This document shows, piece after piece, positions 27,055 to 35,280 of a DNA stretch of 57,747 nucleotides (position 1 is its first letter; every line of letters starts with the position of its first letter). The notes beneath the pieces are model-generated. The model did not search any database. It saw only the letters and a list, made by a program, of their open reading frames with translations, and was not told where the DNA came from. The translations under genes and the position numbers were made by a program. Source of the DNA: Chthoniobacteraceae bacterium (GTDB lineage: Bacteria; Verrucomicrobiota; Verrucomicrobiia; Chthoniobacterales; Chthoniobacteraceae); assembly GCA_947479475.1 (NCBI GenBank), contig CANJZW010000022.1, positions 1 through 57,747 of the forward strand, given 5' to 3'.

Positions 27055-27261
27055 TTTTTGGGTTCCGTTTTGGCCGGAGCTGCGTCTTGCCGATTGCTTG
27101 TGCCCGCCGGGGCCTTACTGCGGCAGAGCTTGTGTCGGGGCCAAAATGGTGTCTACGCACCTGCCCCTAAACATCGCGCATCTTCCCTGAGTGGAGGGGG
27201 GAGCAATGGGGGATGGCGCGCGGGCTGTCTGTGACGGCGCGGGGCCTTGGGGCGGAAAATA

Positions 27262-27303
27262 GAAGACCCGCAACGCCCTGGTTGCAGGGGAATTGCGGGT
27301 CTT
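27262..27303 (-). terminator. Strong hairpin terminator after tRNA-Gln, possibly bidirectional
   Basis: AGACCCGCAA pairs with TTGCGGGTCT, and inside that CCCTG pairs with CAGGG around a GTTG loop. It lies about 45 bases past the tRNA 3' end. The T-rich side is better on the plus strand (TCTTTCTGATTTTT) than on the minus strand (TCTTCTATTTT). Confidence 0.7.
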
Positions 27304-27348
27304 TCTGATTTTTCGAATTTTGCTGAACCTTCCGGAGTCTTCCAGAAA

Positions 27349-27422
27349 TGGTTGCCTCACTAGGATTTGAACCTAGACAAGCAGATTCAGAATCTGCTGT
27401 GCTACCGTTACACCATAAGGCA
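27349..27422 (-). tRNA. tRNA-Gln (anticodon CTG)
   Basis: Read on the minus strand the 74 bases fold as a complete cloverleaf. The acceptor strands are TGCCTTA and TGAGGCA with one G-U pair, then discriminator A and an encoded CCA. The anticodon stem GCAGA/TCTGC closes the loop TTCTGAA, giving anticodon CTG, which reads codon CAG. The T arm is CTAGG-TTCAAAT-CCTAG. The D arm has GGTGTAACGGTAGC. Confidence 0.97.
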
Positions 27423-27435
27423 GGAAGGGGGGTGG

Positions 27436-27464
27436 AACCTAGGCGGATCCTCCGCTGCTGGCAA
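27436..27464 (-). promoter_or_regulatory. Predicted promoter of tRNA-Gln
   Basis: On the minus strand TTGCCA (27459-27464, five of six matches to the -35 consensus) is 17 bases from TAGGTT (27436-27441, retaining the key T, A and final T of the -10). It would start the transcript a few bases before the tRNA. Confidence 0.5.
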
Positions 27465-27605
27465 TAGAAAAAAGTCCGCCGGGTTTGTCCTTTGTGGTCC
27501 GAAGGGTGAATTAACCTTCTGGAGCGCCCGTATTTGTTTCAACCGTCTGTTTCGTGGAGAGAAAGGGGGGGAATAAGGCGCCCAAGTCGACGAGTCGGGC
27601 TGTTT

Positions 27606-28538
27606 TTACTTTGTGGCTGGGGCCGGCTTTGGCGCTTCAGGCGCCGTGGGTTTTGCATCCAAATTGGTTCCGATCGCCCTGGCTTCCATCGGCACAGGCG
27701 CTCCGTCGGCGGGGACTGGAGCCCCGGCACTCCAAAGAATGCCGTTTAGAACGAAGCGGCGCTGTCCTTCGACGCTCCAGTTCCGATGCAGGTCGCACCC
27801 GGTAAACGCGAAACTGCGGCCGCCGTCTTTACGCGTGAATGCCCACGCGACGGTTTCGGCTCGGCCCGCGTGTTCGCGAGCGTCCGGGGTGGACCGGGAT
27901 TTTTCGGGGACGATGCCCGCGAGAAGGGGGACGATTTCCGGGGAGAAGTGCAGGTTGTAAAGCCAGTCGTCCAAGGGGGCGGCAAAGGAGGCAAGCCCGT
28001 TGAGGGAGGGGTGTTTTGGGAACTGGGAGAATTCCATGTCCCAGTGGCCGCGGCAGCCGATGTCCTTCTGCCAGACACCTCCCAGCCACTGTTGGACTTC
28101 TGCCGCGCGTTCCTCGGGGACGTCAACGGCCTGGTGGAGCATCACTAACCCGGTTCCTTTCGCAACCAGCTCTTTGATTAGGTTCCAACGCTCCGGGGCA
28201 AGGAAGGGGAGCTTTGGTCCGCCGTCAGCGTAGACGACGACGGCCTTGGCATCCTTAAAGACCGCCTCGTTTTTGGGCCAGCCGTCCGCCACCAGAACCG
28301 GCCAGACGCCTTGAGTTTTGCGCAACCAATCGTAGAGAAGTGCGCAGCCGGCGAAGTACTCGTGCTGGCCGGCTTTGTTGCTGGTGCTTCCGGCAAGGAG
28401 GACGATTTTTTTGAGGGCGGGGTTGGGTGCGTCGGCCTCCAGGGGAAGGCGGCGCTGCTCTTCGGTGAGGTCGGCGCGTGCCGGCGTAGTGGTCAGCAGC
28501 AGGGGGAGCAGAGCGAGGAGCGAGAAGGCGGGGCGCAT
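27606..28538 (-). CDS. Exported ThuA-like domain protein
   Basis: From the ATG at 28538 the 310-residue protein begins with a signal peptide (RPAFSLLALLPLLLTTTPARA). The ThuA-like fold, related to class I glutamine amidotransferases, is seen in KIVLLAGSTSN, VVVYADGGP, GTGLVMLHQAVDVP and the C-terminal RSFAFTGCDLHRNW. The Ala/Pro-rich tail after about residue 285 is probably disordered. ThuA-like proteins of this exported kind are frequent in Planctomycetes and Verrucomicrobia; the activity is unproven. It is the third gene of a minus-strand operon with DUF1501 and DUF1549/1553 proteins, starting 46 bases after the DUF1501 stop. The frame stays open far upstream, but that part is a shadow of the DUF1501 gene. 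Confidence 0.85.
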   Translation of the reverse strand: MRPAFSLLALLPLLLTTTPARADLTEEQRRLPLEADAPNPALKKIVLLAGSTSNKAGQHEYFAGCALLYDWLRKTQGVWPVLVADGWPKNEAVFKDAKAVVVYADGGPKLPFLAPERWNLIKELVAKGTGLVMLHQAVDVPEERAAEVQQWLGGVWQKDIGCRGHWDMEFSQFPKHPSLNGLASFAAPLDDWLYNLHFSPEIVPLLAGIVPEKSRSTPDAREHAGRAETVAWAFTRKDGGRSFAFTGCDLHRNWSVEGQRRFVLNGILWSAGAPVPADGAPVPMEARAIGTNLDAKPTAPEAPKPAPATK

Positions 28539-28584
28539 ATTGTTTTGGGGTGAGGAGTTGGCGGGAAATTGGCGGGGGCGCGGG

Positions 28585-30003
28585 TTAGGCGAAAAGGTCG
28601 TGCACGACCCTGCCGTAGACGTCGGTGAGCCGGAAGGGGCGACCGGCGTAGCGAAAGGTGAGGGCTTCGTGGTCAAGGCCCAGGGCGTGGAGGAGGGTGG
28701 CGTGGAGGTCGTGCATGTGGACCTTGTTGACCACGGCGTGGTGGCCCCATTCGTCGGTCTCGCCATAAGCGGTGCCTGCCTTGAAGCCGCCGCCCGCCAG
28801 CCAGAGCGAAAATCCAGCCGGGTTGTGGTCGCGGCCCGTGCCGTTTTTTTCGGCGTAGGGTGTGCGTCCAAATTCGCCGCCCCACCAGACGATGGTGTCC
28901 TCCAGGAGGCCGCGTTGTTCAAGGTCGGCGAGGAGCCCGGCCACGGGGCGGTCGACGGCGAGGGCGTGATCGCCGTGTTTTTTGATGTTGGAGTGCTGGT
29001 CCCAGGCGGGGTTGTTGGTGTTGTCGCCGTAGTTGACCTGGACAAAACGGACGCCTGATTCACAAAGACGCCGGGCAAGCAGACACTGGCGGCCGAAGTT
29101 GTCGGTCGCTTTTTCTCCGATACCGTAGAGGGCGAGGGTTTCGGGGGATTCCCCCTCCATGCCGAGCACGCCGGGGGCGGAACCCTGCATACGCCAGGCG
29201 AGTTCGTAACTGCTGATGACGGCCTCCAATTCAGAGTCGCCCGGTTTTTGGAGGAGTTGTTCGGCGTTGAGTTCGCGCAGCAGGTCGAACTGGCGCCTGG
29301 CCTCCGCGGGGGTGCGCGGGGAGTGAAGGTTGCCGATGGTTGCGCTCGCGGCTGGCACGCCGGCGCGACCGATGGCGGTGCCCTGAAAGACGGGCGGCAG
29401 AAAGGCGTTCCCGTAGTTGCGGGGGCCGCCGTTGCCAAGACTGGGGCTGATGGTGACGAAGGCGGGAAGGTTTTCGTTTTCCGAACCCAGCCCGTAGGAA
29501 ATCCAGGCGCCCATGGAGGGGCGTACGAAGGTGGTTGTGCCGGTGTGAAGAAAGAGGGTGGCCGGTCCGTGGGCGATTCCTTCGGTGTGCATGGAACGGA
29601 TCAAACAGAGTTTGTCCATGTGCATGCACGTTTCAGGAAAAAGGTCGGAGGCCCAGAGGCCGCTTTGGCCATGTTGGGCGAAATTCCAGAGGGGTTTCAT
29701 CACCCTTTGCTGAGGGCTTTTCCCTGACTTGGCCAGGCTGCGCAGGTCCGCGAAGTCGAGCATCCGGCCGTCCTCGGCGAGGAGCTTGGGTTTGTGGTCG
29801 AAGGAGTCCACGTGGCTGACACCCCCCTGCATAAACAAAAAGATGATGCGTTTGGCCCGCGCTTTGTGGCCGGCGGGTTTTGGGGCCAACGGGGCGGGGG
29901 CGGCCTCCGCGCTTCGGGAGGCCATGCCCGCAAGGGCGATCTGGCCAAAACCGCAGGCGAGGGATTGCAGGGCGCGGCGGCGAGAGAAGGGGAGCGCGTT
30001 CAT
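28585..30003 (-). CDS. Tat-exported DUF1501 (sulfatase-like fold) protein
   Basis: The N-terminus has a twin-arginine signal (SRRRALQSL) followed by an Ala-rich stretch. DUF1501 features include RIIFLFMQGGVSHVDSFDHKP near residue 52, SMHTEGIAHGPATLFLHTG, and a C-terminal metal-binding-like GGEFGRTPYAEKNGTGRDHNP. At 472 residues it is of usual length. The fold belongs to the alkaline phosphatase/sulfatase superfamily, but the formylglycine motif CxPxR is absent, so it is not a classical sulfatase. It is almost always encoded next to a DUF1549/1553 protein, as here (39 bases). Confidence 0.92.
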   Translation of the reverse strand: MNALPFSRRRALQSLACGFGQIALAGMASRSAEAAPAPLAPKPAGHKARAKRIIFLFMQGGVSHVDSFDHKPKLLAEDGRMLDFADLRSLAKSGKSPQQRVMKPLWNFAQHGQSGLWASDLFPETCMHMDKLCLIRSMHTEGIAHGPATLFLHTGTTTFVRPSMGAWISYGLGSENENLPAFVTISPSLGNGGPRNYGNAFLPPVFQGTAIGRAGVPAASATIGNLHSPRTPAEARRQFDLLRELNAEQLLQKPGDSELEAVISSYELAWRMQGSAPGVLGMEGESPETLALYGIGEKATDNFGRQCLLARRLCESGVRFVQVNYGDNTNNPAWDQHSNIKKHGDHALAVDRPVAGLLADLEQRGLLEDTIVWWGGEFGRTPYAEKNGTGRDHNPAGFSLWLAGGGFKAGTAYGETDEWGHHAVVNKVHMHDLHATLLHALGLDHEALTFRYAGRPFRLTDVYGRVVHDLFA

Positions 30004-30042
30004 GGGAGGAGGGGGTGAGAGGGGCAGAAGCCGGGCGGCGTT

Positions 30043-32904
30043 TTAGTCGATGTAGCGAAAGTCCAGCGAGGCGAACAACATTTGGTAAAGCTGCGCCCAG
30101 ACTTCCGCCTCGGGGGCGGAGGCGCCGGCCACGAAGCGCTGACAGATGGCGGTTTCCTTCGGAGAAGGCGGCCGGCCGAGGACCTGATGGTAGGCGGCCC
30201 GGATTCTTTCCTGAATGGAGGCGGGGGTTTTGAGGGCGGCTTCCGCCGCGAGCTTGGATTGCTCGAGCAAAAACGGATGGTTGAGAAGGAAGAGGGCCTG
30301 GGGGGCGACGGTGCTGGAATTGCGCTGCCCCATGGTCTGGTTGATGTTCCCGAAGTCAAAGACCTCGAACAATTCCAGCCGTTTGTTGCGGAACGCAGGC
30401 GTGTACACGCTGCGCCGGAAGTCAGCGTATACGTAGTTGTACTCGATGTTCTGGGCCGAGGAATTATTGGCGTCGATATCCCCCGCCCCCGCGATGTTTG
30501 AGCCGCCCAACTGCCGGTCCAACCCGCCACTGACGCTCAGGATGGAGTCGCGGATCTGTTCGGCATCGAGCCGACGGCGGTTGGCGTGGGCGAATAGGCG
30601 GTTTTCCGGGTCGGTTGCCGAGGGGGAGGCGGCAGTCTGCTGCCAGGCGCGGGAGAGGACGATTTCGCGGATCAGCGTTTTCCAACTGCCACCCTCCTCC
30701 ATAAACCGGCCGGCCAGGTAGTCCAGCAACTCGGGGTGTGTGGGTTTTTCCCCGGTAGTTCCGAAGTTGTCGATAGTGCTCACAAGGCCCGTGCCAAAGA
30801 GCCAGTTCCAGACGCGGTTGACCTGCACCCTGGCGGTGAGGGGGTTCTCGCCGCTGGCGATCCAGTCCGCCATCTCTACGCGGCCGCTGGAATCGGGGGG
30901 CAAGGCGGCGGGCGCCTGCGGAAAGGTGACTTGCAAAAAGCCGCGCGGCACCGTTTCCCCGCGCTGCCGTTCGACGCCGCGGATGCGCAGTTGGGCGTCG
31001 AGAATTTTGTCGTCGTCCGCCACGGCCATGGTCAGGTCGCGCACCGGGCCTTCTTTGGAGAGTTTTTTGAAGGCGGCCTCGAGTTCCTTAACCTTGTTTT
31101 TGGCTAGGGTGTCGGGTTTGGAGTTGGCGGGTTCGCTTCTCTGATTGGAGGGGGCGCCTTCCTCGAGGAGCTGCAGGGCGTCCACTGTCACAAAGCCGCG
31201 AGTGTTTTCGTTGCTGATTAGCACGTAGCCGGCGCCGTCCTGCTCAAAACGGAATTTGCCCAGGGAGATAAAACGGCCCTCGAGGGGAGGGGGCTGGGTC
31301 TGGTCGACAAAAACGGTGTCTTCCCCGTCGGCGTGGAGGATGTTTACCCGGACGTTGGTGGCGCGCCCATCCGCGTGTGTGTAGGCGAGGCGTACCTCGT
31401 AGCGGCCTGCTTTCGGGATGGTGGGGGTGAAGGTGATGGTTTTTTCGCCCTTGCCCGAGTTGTCATCGCTCAAATACCCCGCGCCAATGAAACTGCGGAC
31501 GAAGGTGGATTTTTTCCAGACGCCGACCACCTTTGCCTCTAAATCATCGAGCACGATTCCCTGCAATTCGGCGGCGGCGACGGGCATGCCGGGTTTGGTG
31601 GTGGGCGAGCTTACGAGTTTGGCGGCGTTTGTGGCTTCGGTCTGGGCGGCGTCGATCTGCTTGCGCAGGGCGGCGAGGCGTTCCTCGTGGAGTTTGAGTT
31701 CCGCCTCGCGCGGGCCTTCCTCGGGTAGCGGGGTGGTGATCCAGCGGGCTACGTTGTCTGTGTAGTTGAAGAGCGTGCGGGTGGAGGCGAAGACGCCCGC
31801 GAGTGCGTAGTAGTCTTTTTGGGAGACGGGGTCGAATTTGTGATCGTGGCAGCGGGCGCACCCGAGAGTCTGGCCCAGGAAGGCGCGACCCACCGTTTCG
31901 ATTTGTTCGTCGATCACGTCGAAGCGCAGTTGCTGCTTGTCTTGTTCCTCGTAGTTGGTGGGGCCGAGCGCCAGGAACGCGGTGGCGGCAAGGTGGCGTC
32001 TGCGGTCGGCGGGAGTGGCGGCAGGGAGGAGGTCGCCGGCGACCTGTTCGCGCACGAATTGGGGGAAGGGTGTGTCGGAGTTAAAGGCGGCGATGACGTA
32101 GTCCCGGTAGCGCCAGGCGTCTTTAAAGAGAAGGGTGCGTCCGCCGCCGCTGGATTCGGCGAAACGGGCGACATCCAGCCAGTGCCGGCCCCAAGTCTCC
32201 CCAAACTGCGGACTTGCCAGAAGGACGTCGGTAAGTCGGGCGAGTGCGGCCTGGCGGTTCTGGGCGGCTTCCTTGAGGAAGGCCTCTGTTTGTTCCTGAG
32301 TGGGTGGAAGGCCGACAAGGTTCAGGTATAGGCGGCGTACCAAGGGAAGCAGGGGAGCGTCCGGAGCCGGTTGGACGCCGGCGGCTTCCATGCGCGCCAG
32401 CAGGAAGTGGTCGAGGTTTGAGCGGGGCCAGTCCTTGGCGCGCACTTCCGGAAGCGCGGGCTTTTGGACGGGGGCATAGCTCCAGAATTTTCGGCCTTCG
32501 GTGAGGCTGAGGCCGGTCTGTTTTTTGACTTCCTTCGCTTCGGTGCGTGGGTCGGGAGCGCCCATCTCAACCCAGGTTTTGAGGATGTCCGTTTCCTGGG
32601 GGGAAAGCCGCTGTTTGGGCGGCATCTGAAGGTCTTTGTTTCCGTAATGAACGGCCTCGATGAGCAGGCTTTTCTCAGGATTTCCGGGCACAATGGCGGG
32701 CCCGGAATCGCCGCCTTTGGCCCAGCCCTCGCGCCAGTCGAGGCGAAGACCGCCTTTCACCTTCGCCTCTGCGCTGTGACATTCCATGCAACGTTCGACA
32801 AGAAGGGGACGAACCTTTTTCTCAAAAAAATCAGTCGCCGGTTCCGCCCCGGAGACAACGAGAGGGGCGAGAAAAAAAGCAAAGGTGAAGGATCGCAGCG
32901 TCAT
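30043..32904 (-). CDS. DUF1549/DUF1553 protein with N-terminal cytochrome-like domain
   Basis: A 953-residue exported protein. After a signal peptide ending near VVSGA comes a planctomycete-type cytochrome C domain with heme motif CMECH at 39-43. DUF1549 follows (HWLDVARFAESSGGGRT), with a second CxxCH (CARCHDHKFDP). Around residues 480-580 there is a beta-rich insert (YEVRLAYTHADGRATNVRV and SLGKFRFEQDGAGYVLI) resembling golvesin/xylanase-type carbohydrate-binding domains. DUF1553 closes the protein (RVQVNRVWNWLFGTGLV, HPELLDYLAGRFM). The partner DUF1501 gene is directly downstream. The pair is generally thought to act on complex carbohydrates, possibly by redox chemistry. Confidence 0.93.
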   Translation of the reverse strand: MTLRSFTFAFFLAPLVVSGAEPATDFFEKKVRPLLVERCMECHSAEAKVKGGLRLDWREGWAKGGDSGPAIVPGNPEKSLLIEAVHYGNKDLQMPPKQRLSPQETDILKTWVEMGAPDPRTEAKEVKKQTGLSLTEGRKFWSYAPVQKPALPEVRAKDWPRSNLDHFLLARMEAAGVQPAPDAPLLPLVRRLYLNLVGLPPTQEQTEAFLKEAAQNRQAALARLTDVLLASPQFGETWGRHWLDVARFAESSGGGRTLLFKDAWRYRDYVIAAFNSDTPFPQFVREQVAGDLLPAATPADRRRHLAATAFLALGPTNYEEQDKQQLRFDVIDEQIETVGRAFLGQTLGCARCHDHKFDPVSQKDYYALAGVFASTRTLFNYTDNVARWITTPLPEEGPREAELKLHEERLAALRKQIDAAQTEATNAAKLVSSPTTKPGMPVAAAELQGIVLDDLEAKVVGVWKKSTFVRSFIGAGYLSDDNSGKGEKTITFTPTIPKAGRYEVRLAYTHADGRATNVRVNILHADGEDTVFVDQTQPPPLEGRFISLGKFRFEQDGAGYVLISNENTRGFVTVDALQLLEEGAPSNQRSEPANSKPDTLAKNKVKELEAAFKKLSKEGPVRDLTMAVADDDKILDAQLRIRGVERQRGETVPRGFLQVTFPQAPAALPPDSSGRVEMADWIASGENPLTARVQVNRVWNWLFGTGLVSTIDNFGTTGEKPTHPELLDYLAGRFMEEGGSWKTLIREIVLSRAWQQTAASPSATDPENRLFAHANRRRLDAEQIRDSILSVSGGLDRQLGGSNIAGAGDIDANNSSAQNIEYNYVYADFRRSVYTPAFRNKRLELFEVFDFGNINQTMGQRNSSTVAPQALFLLNHPFLLEQSKLAAEAALKTPASIQERIRAAYHQVLGRPPSPKETAICQRFVAGASAPEAEVWAQLYQMLFASLDFRYID

Positions 32905-33305
32905 GGGGGTGGATTGCCAGCATTTCTCTGACAGGTTTTAAGGGAAAAGACGAGGGCAACTTTGGCGGGGCCCAGAAGTCCGGCAGCCTGGGGGCAGGAC
33001 TTTAGCGAGGGGCGGATTCGAAGCTCCCCAAGCAAGGAGAAGAGCGTGTCAGAAGGATGCCATCAGAGCATCTCTCTTTAGGAACCTTCATAGCCTGCGC
33101 CCACATTTTCGTCCGGAAAAGAGGGACGAATGCATTCGGTCTAGGGGACCGCCCTTTTGGTAAGCTTTTGGTGTGATTCTTGGAGGCGGCCTCCAATGAA
33201 GAGAGGCCTCGATCATGGTGGAAGTGAGGAAGCCAGGGTTGTAATAAATTCGATGGCAACGAATTTCGACGCGATCGGGGGTGGGTGAGGGCCTCGCAGA
33301 ACGGC
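32905..33305. other. Intergenic region without a supported gene
   Basis: The 401 bases hold the upstream region of the DUF1549/1553 operon and the end of the ExbBD/VWA operon. A minus-strand frame of 119 codons crosses it (33002-33361), but it runs into the VWA gene in another frame and has an unlikely composition. Two short hairpins (CGGTCTAGGGGACCG near 33140 and GAGGC/GCCTC near 33180-33210) are visible without T-runs. Confidence 0.4.
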
Positions 33306-34367
33306 TCAGCGGAGGGGTGCCTCGCGTTTGATTTCGGAAAACGAACCGCCGCCACCCGCACTCGCGAGGACGCGTTTGAGAGCCTTTTCGGTTTCGGGAA
33401 GCACCCCGACGCCTACGAAAAAAACCTTCGCCCGGAATGGTTGGGAGGTTTGCAGGCGGACAAGGGTTTGCTCGAGTTCGGGGATTGGAATGGTCGAGGC
33501 GATGCCAGTGCCTCGCTGCATACTACCGTCGGAGAGGATAAAGATGGCATCCGGCTGCAGTTTGAAGACGGCTTCCAGTGCGACCAGAAATCCTGGGCTT
33601 CCGCTGACGACGTTGGGAAGACCGCGAGGCAGGGCGCCTTCGGTTGCAAAAAAGGAATGTAACCAAGTGATCGCAGCTTTCCGGTTTGTACTCGTGCTAG
33701 GTACGAGTTCGGTCCGGAAAAAGGCGTAATTCCGGGCGAATTCCACCAAACCAAAACGCGTATTGACCCCTAGCTCCTCGACCAAACGCGCGGTTTCATC
33801 CCGAATTCGTTCCATGGGCATTCCTGCTTTCGCGGCCGCCCCTGCCACGGTTTTGGAGATGTCAAACATCAGAACGATGCGCTTGGCTTGAGTCTGAACG
33901 CCCAGGAAACTGACTCCTGTTCCGGCTCCTCCCGCGCCGCCGCCGCCCGAGCCGATTCCCGATCCCGCGCCGGCCGCGAGTGCGCTTGCCTCAGAGTAGA
34001 AAGAGGCGCTTAGCGCGCCGGGTTCCATGGAGGGCGGGGAAAAAGAGGGAAGCCGTGGAAGGTCTGGCAGCGCGAGGGCGCTTGCGCGCGTGCTTTGGAT
34101 GCGGTCGGTGAAGGCCGTTTTTTGCGCGGCCCCCTCCGAGGCAGCCGCCTGCATGGTCTGCTCACGCACTTTGGCCGGCGACTTTGGATGCGGTTTTGCT
34201 GTCAGGATGGGCGGTGGCTGCGGTGGGGTGGAAAAATGTTTGGCTACAATCCAGACTCCCGCCAGAACGGCAAGGCCGGCGTGGAGGGCGAGGCTCACCC
34301 CGAGGACCGTCATCGCCAGGCGGCGGCGTTCACTGCGGCCGGTCTTCGCACCTTCGTCAATTTTCAT
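33306..34367 (-). CDS. TonB-like membrane-anchored VWA-domain protein
   Basis: A 353-residue protein with one N-terminal transmembrane helix (about 18-42). Within it Ser25 and His29 repeat the S-x-x-x-H spacing that TonB uses to couple with ExbB/ExbD. A Pro/Lys-rich stretch (PPQPPPILTAKPHPKSPAK) and a Ser/Ala/Gly-rich periplasmic linker follow to about 150. A VWA domain then starts: RIVLMFDISKT supplies the metal site DxSxT (Asp169, Ser171, Thr173), and AIFILSDGSM gives the later Asp. The TonB C-terminal domain is absent. It overlaps the second exbD gene by ATGA, so it belongs to that operon. Role inferred: an energised envelope effector or adaptor that binds protein through VWA. Confidence 0.82.
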   Translation of the reverse strand: MKIDEGAKTGRSERRRLAMTVLGVSLALHAGLAVLAGVWIVAKHFSTPPQPPPILTAKPHPKSPAKVREQTMQAAASEGAAQKTAFTDRIQSTRASALALPDLPRLPSFSPPSMEPGALSASFYSEASALAAGAGSGIGSGGGGAGGAGTGVSFLGVQTQAKRIVLMFDISKTVAGAAAKAGMPMERIRDETARLVEELGVNTRFGLVEFARNYAFFRTELVPSTSTNRKAAITWLHSFFATEGALPRGLPNVVSGSPGFLVALEAVFKLQPDAIFILSDGSMQRGTGIASTIPIPELEQTLVRLQTSQPFRAKVFFVGVGVLPETEKALKRVLASAGGGGSFSEIKREAPLR

Positions 34368-34804
34368 GGGAGCTCCCCCTGCGCCCCTGCGAAGGTGACC
34401 TGAGTAATTCCCACCTGCGCGCAGATATTCAGGACATCGACGATGCGCTGGTGTTTGGCGCGGTCTGCGGCTTCGAGGATGACCAAGGCCTGTCCTTTGT
34501 TGGCCCGGGTGCTTTGCTCGTAGCGGGCAAGTACCGCGCGCAAGCGGGGAAGTTCGGTGCTTTCCGGGGGCTCGAGGGGTTCCTCGTTGAGGACAATCTG
34601 CCCGGACTCAAGAATCTCCACCCTCTGCTCATCGGGAAGTTCGAGAGGCTCCTCCTGGGAGACGGTGCCGGGAAGGTTCACGCCGATGTCTGCCTCCGGT
34701 TGGACGGGTTTGGAGGTGAGGATATAAAAAAACAGAAGCAAAAAACAGACGTCAATGAGCGGTGCGATCTGCATTTCCACCTGGGGATGTTCCGTCCTTT
34801 TCAT
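34364..34804 (-). CDS. ExbD/TolR family protein (second copy)
   Basis: A 146-residue biopolymer transport protein. A short cytoplasmic start leads into IAPLIDVCFLLLFFYIL, where Asp18 is the protonatable residue conserved in ExbD/TolR. The periplasmic domain is acidic (EEPLELPDEQR, EEPLEPPEST) and ends with the ExbD fold (ALVILEAADRAKHQRIVDVLNICAQVG). The ATG at 34804 overlaps the stop of the preceding exbD by ATGA, and its own stop overlaps the VWA gene in the same way, so translational coupling is likely. The open frame reaches upstream to 34996, but that part is a shadow of the first exbD. Confidence 0.9.
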   Translation of the reverse strand: MKRTEHPQVEMQIAPLIDVCFLLLFFYILTSKPVQPEADIGVNLPGTVSQEEPLELPDEQRVEILESGQIVLNEEPLEPPESTELPRLRAVLARYEQSTRANKGQALVILEAADRAKHQRIVDVLNICAQVGITQVTFAGAQGELP

Positions 34805-35223
34805 CGTTTGCGCACTCCGTAGACGACCTCGGCGGCGCCTGCATCCGCGGCAAGGTTCATCAGTTCCTTGATGCGCGCAGCCGGTGTGGAGGCATCGGCG
34901 CGGACTTGTAATTTCAGAGGAGGGTGGTTTTTGAAACGCGCCTTCAAATGGGAGGCGAGTTCGGCGGTATTGACGCGCTGCTCGCCAGTGAACCAATCGC
35001 CGTTGGCGTCGACGTTGATGACATCGCGGTCACCTGTGTTTTGAGGCGTGCTCGCTGAACTGGCGATGGGCACCTGGATGGTTTTAAGCCGGGCACTTTT
35101 GGTCAATTTGCCAGACAGCATGAAGAAAAAGAGGAGCAGCAGGGTGACGTCAATCATCGGGGCAATTTGCAGGCCCACTTCCTCATGCGTCACGCGGCGG
35201 ATACGGCGGCGGCCGGCGGTCAT
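34801..35223 (-). CDS. ExbD/TolR family protein (first copy)
   Basis: A 140-residue protein with a basic N-terminus (RRRIRR) and the helix IAPMIDVTLLLLFFFML. Asp25 matches the essential Asp25 of E. coli ExbD. The periplasmic part contains LKLQVRADASTPAARIKELM, the typical ExbD fold in which strand and helix alternate. Two different ExbDs in one operon suggest a heteromeric stator, as in TolR/ExbD-like machines of other phyla. It starts 57 bases after the exbB stop. Confidence 0.92.
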   Translation of the reverse strand: MTAGRRRIRRVTHEEVGLQIAPMIDVTLLLLFFFMLSGKLTKSARLKTIQVPIASSASTPQNTGDRDVINVDANGDWFTGEQRVNTAELASHLKARFKNHPPLKLQVRADASTPAARIKELMNLAADAGAAEVVYGVRKR

Positions 35224-35280
35224 GTTTGAAGAGTCATTTCAAAACGCGGTTTCATGGTGCGGACCATCCTTTAGAGTCGC

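Larger units (their letters stand above)
27055..27605. other. Gene-free stretch around the tRNA
   Basis: Apart from the tRNA-Gln, its promoter and its terminator (listed separately) I see no supported gene here. The parts 27055-27260 and 27465-27605 contain only short unsupported frames. Confidence 0.5.

Noticed and set aside
28539-29438. 300-codon extension of the ThuA-like frame upstream
   Set aside because: It is out of frame inside the DUF1501 gene and Ser/Thr/Pro-rich; the signal peptide at 28538 marks the real start.
28585-30003. Sulfatase assignment for the DUF1501 protein
   Set aside because: The CxPxR formylglycine motif is absent although the fold is related.
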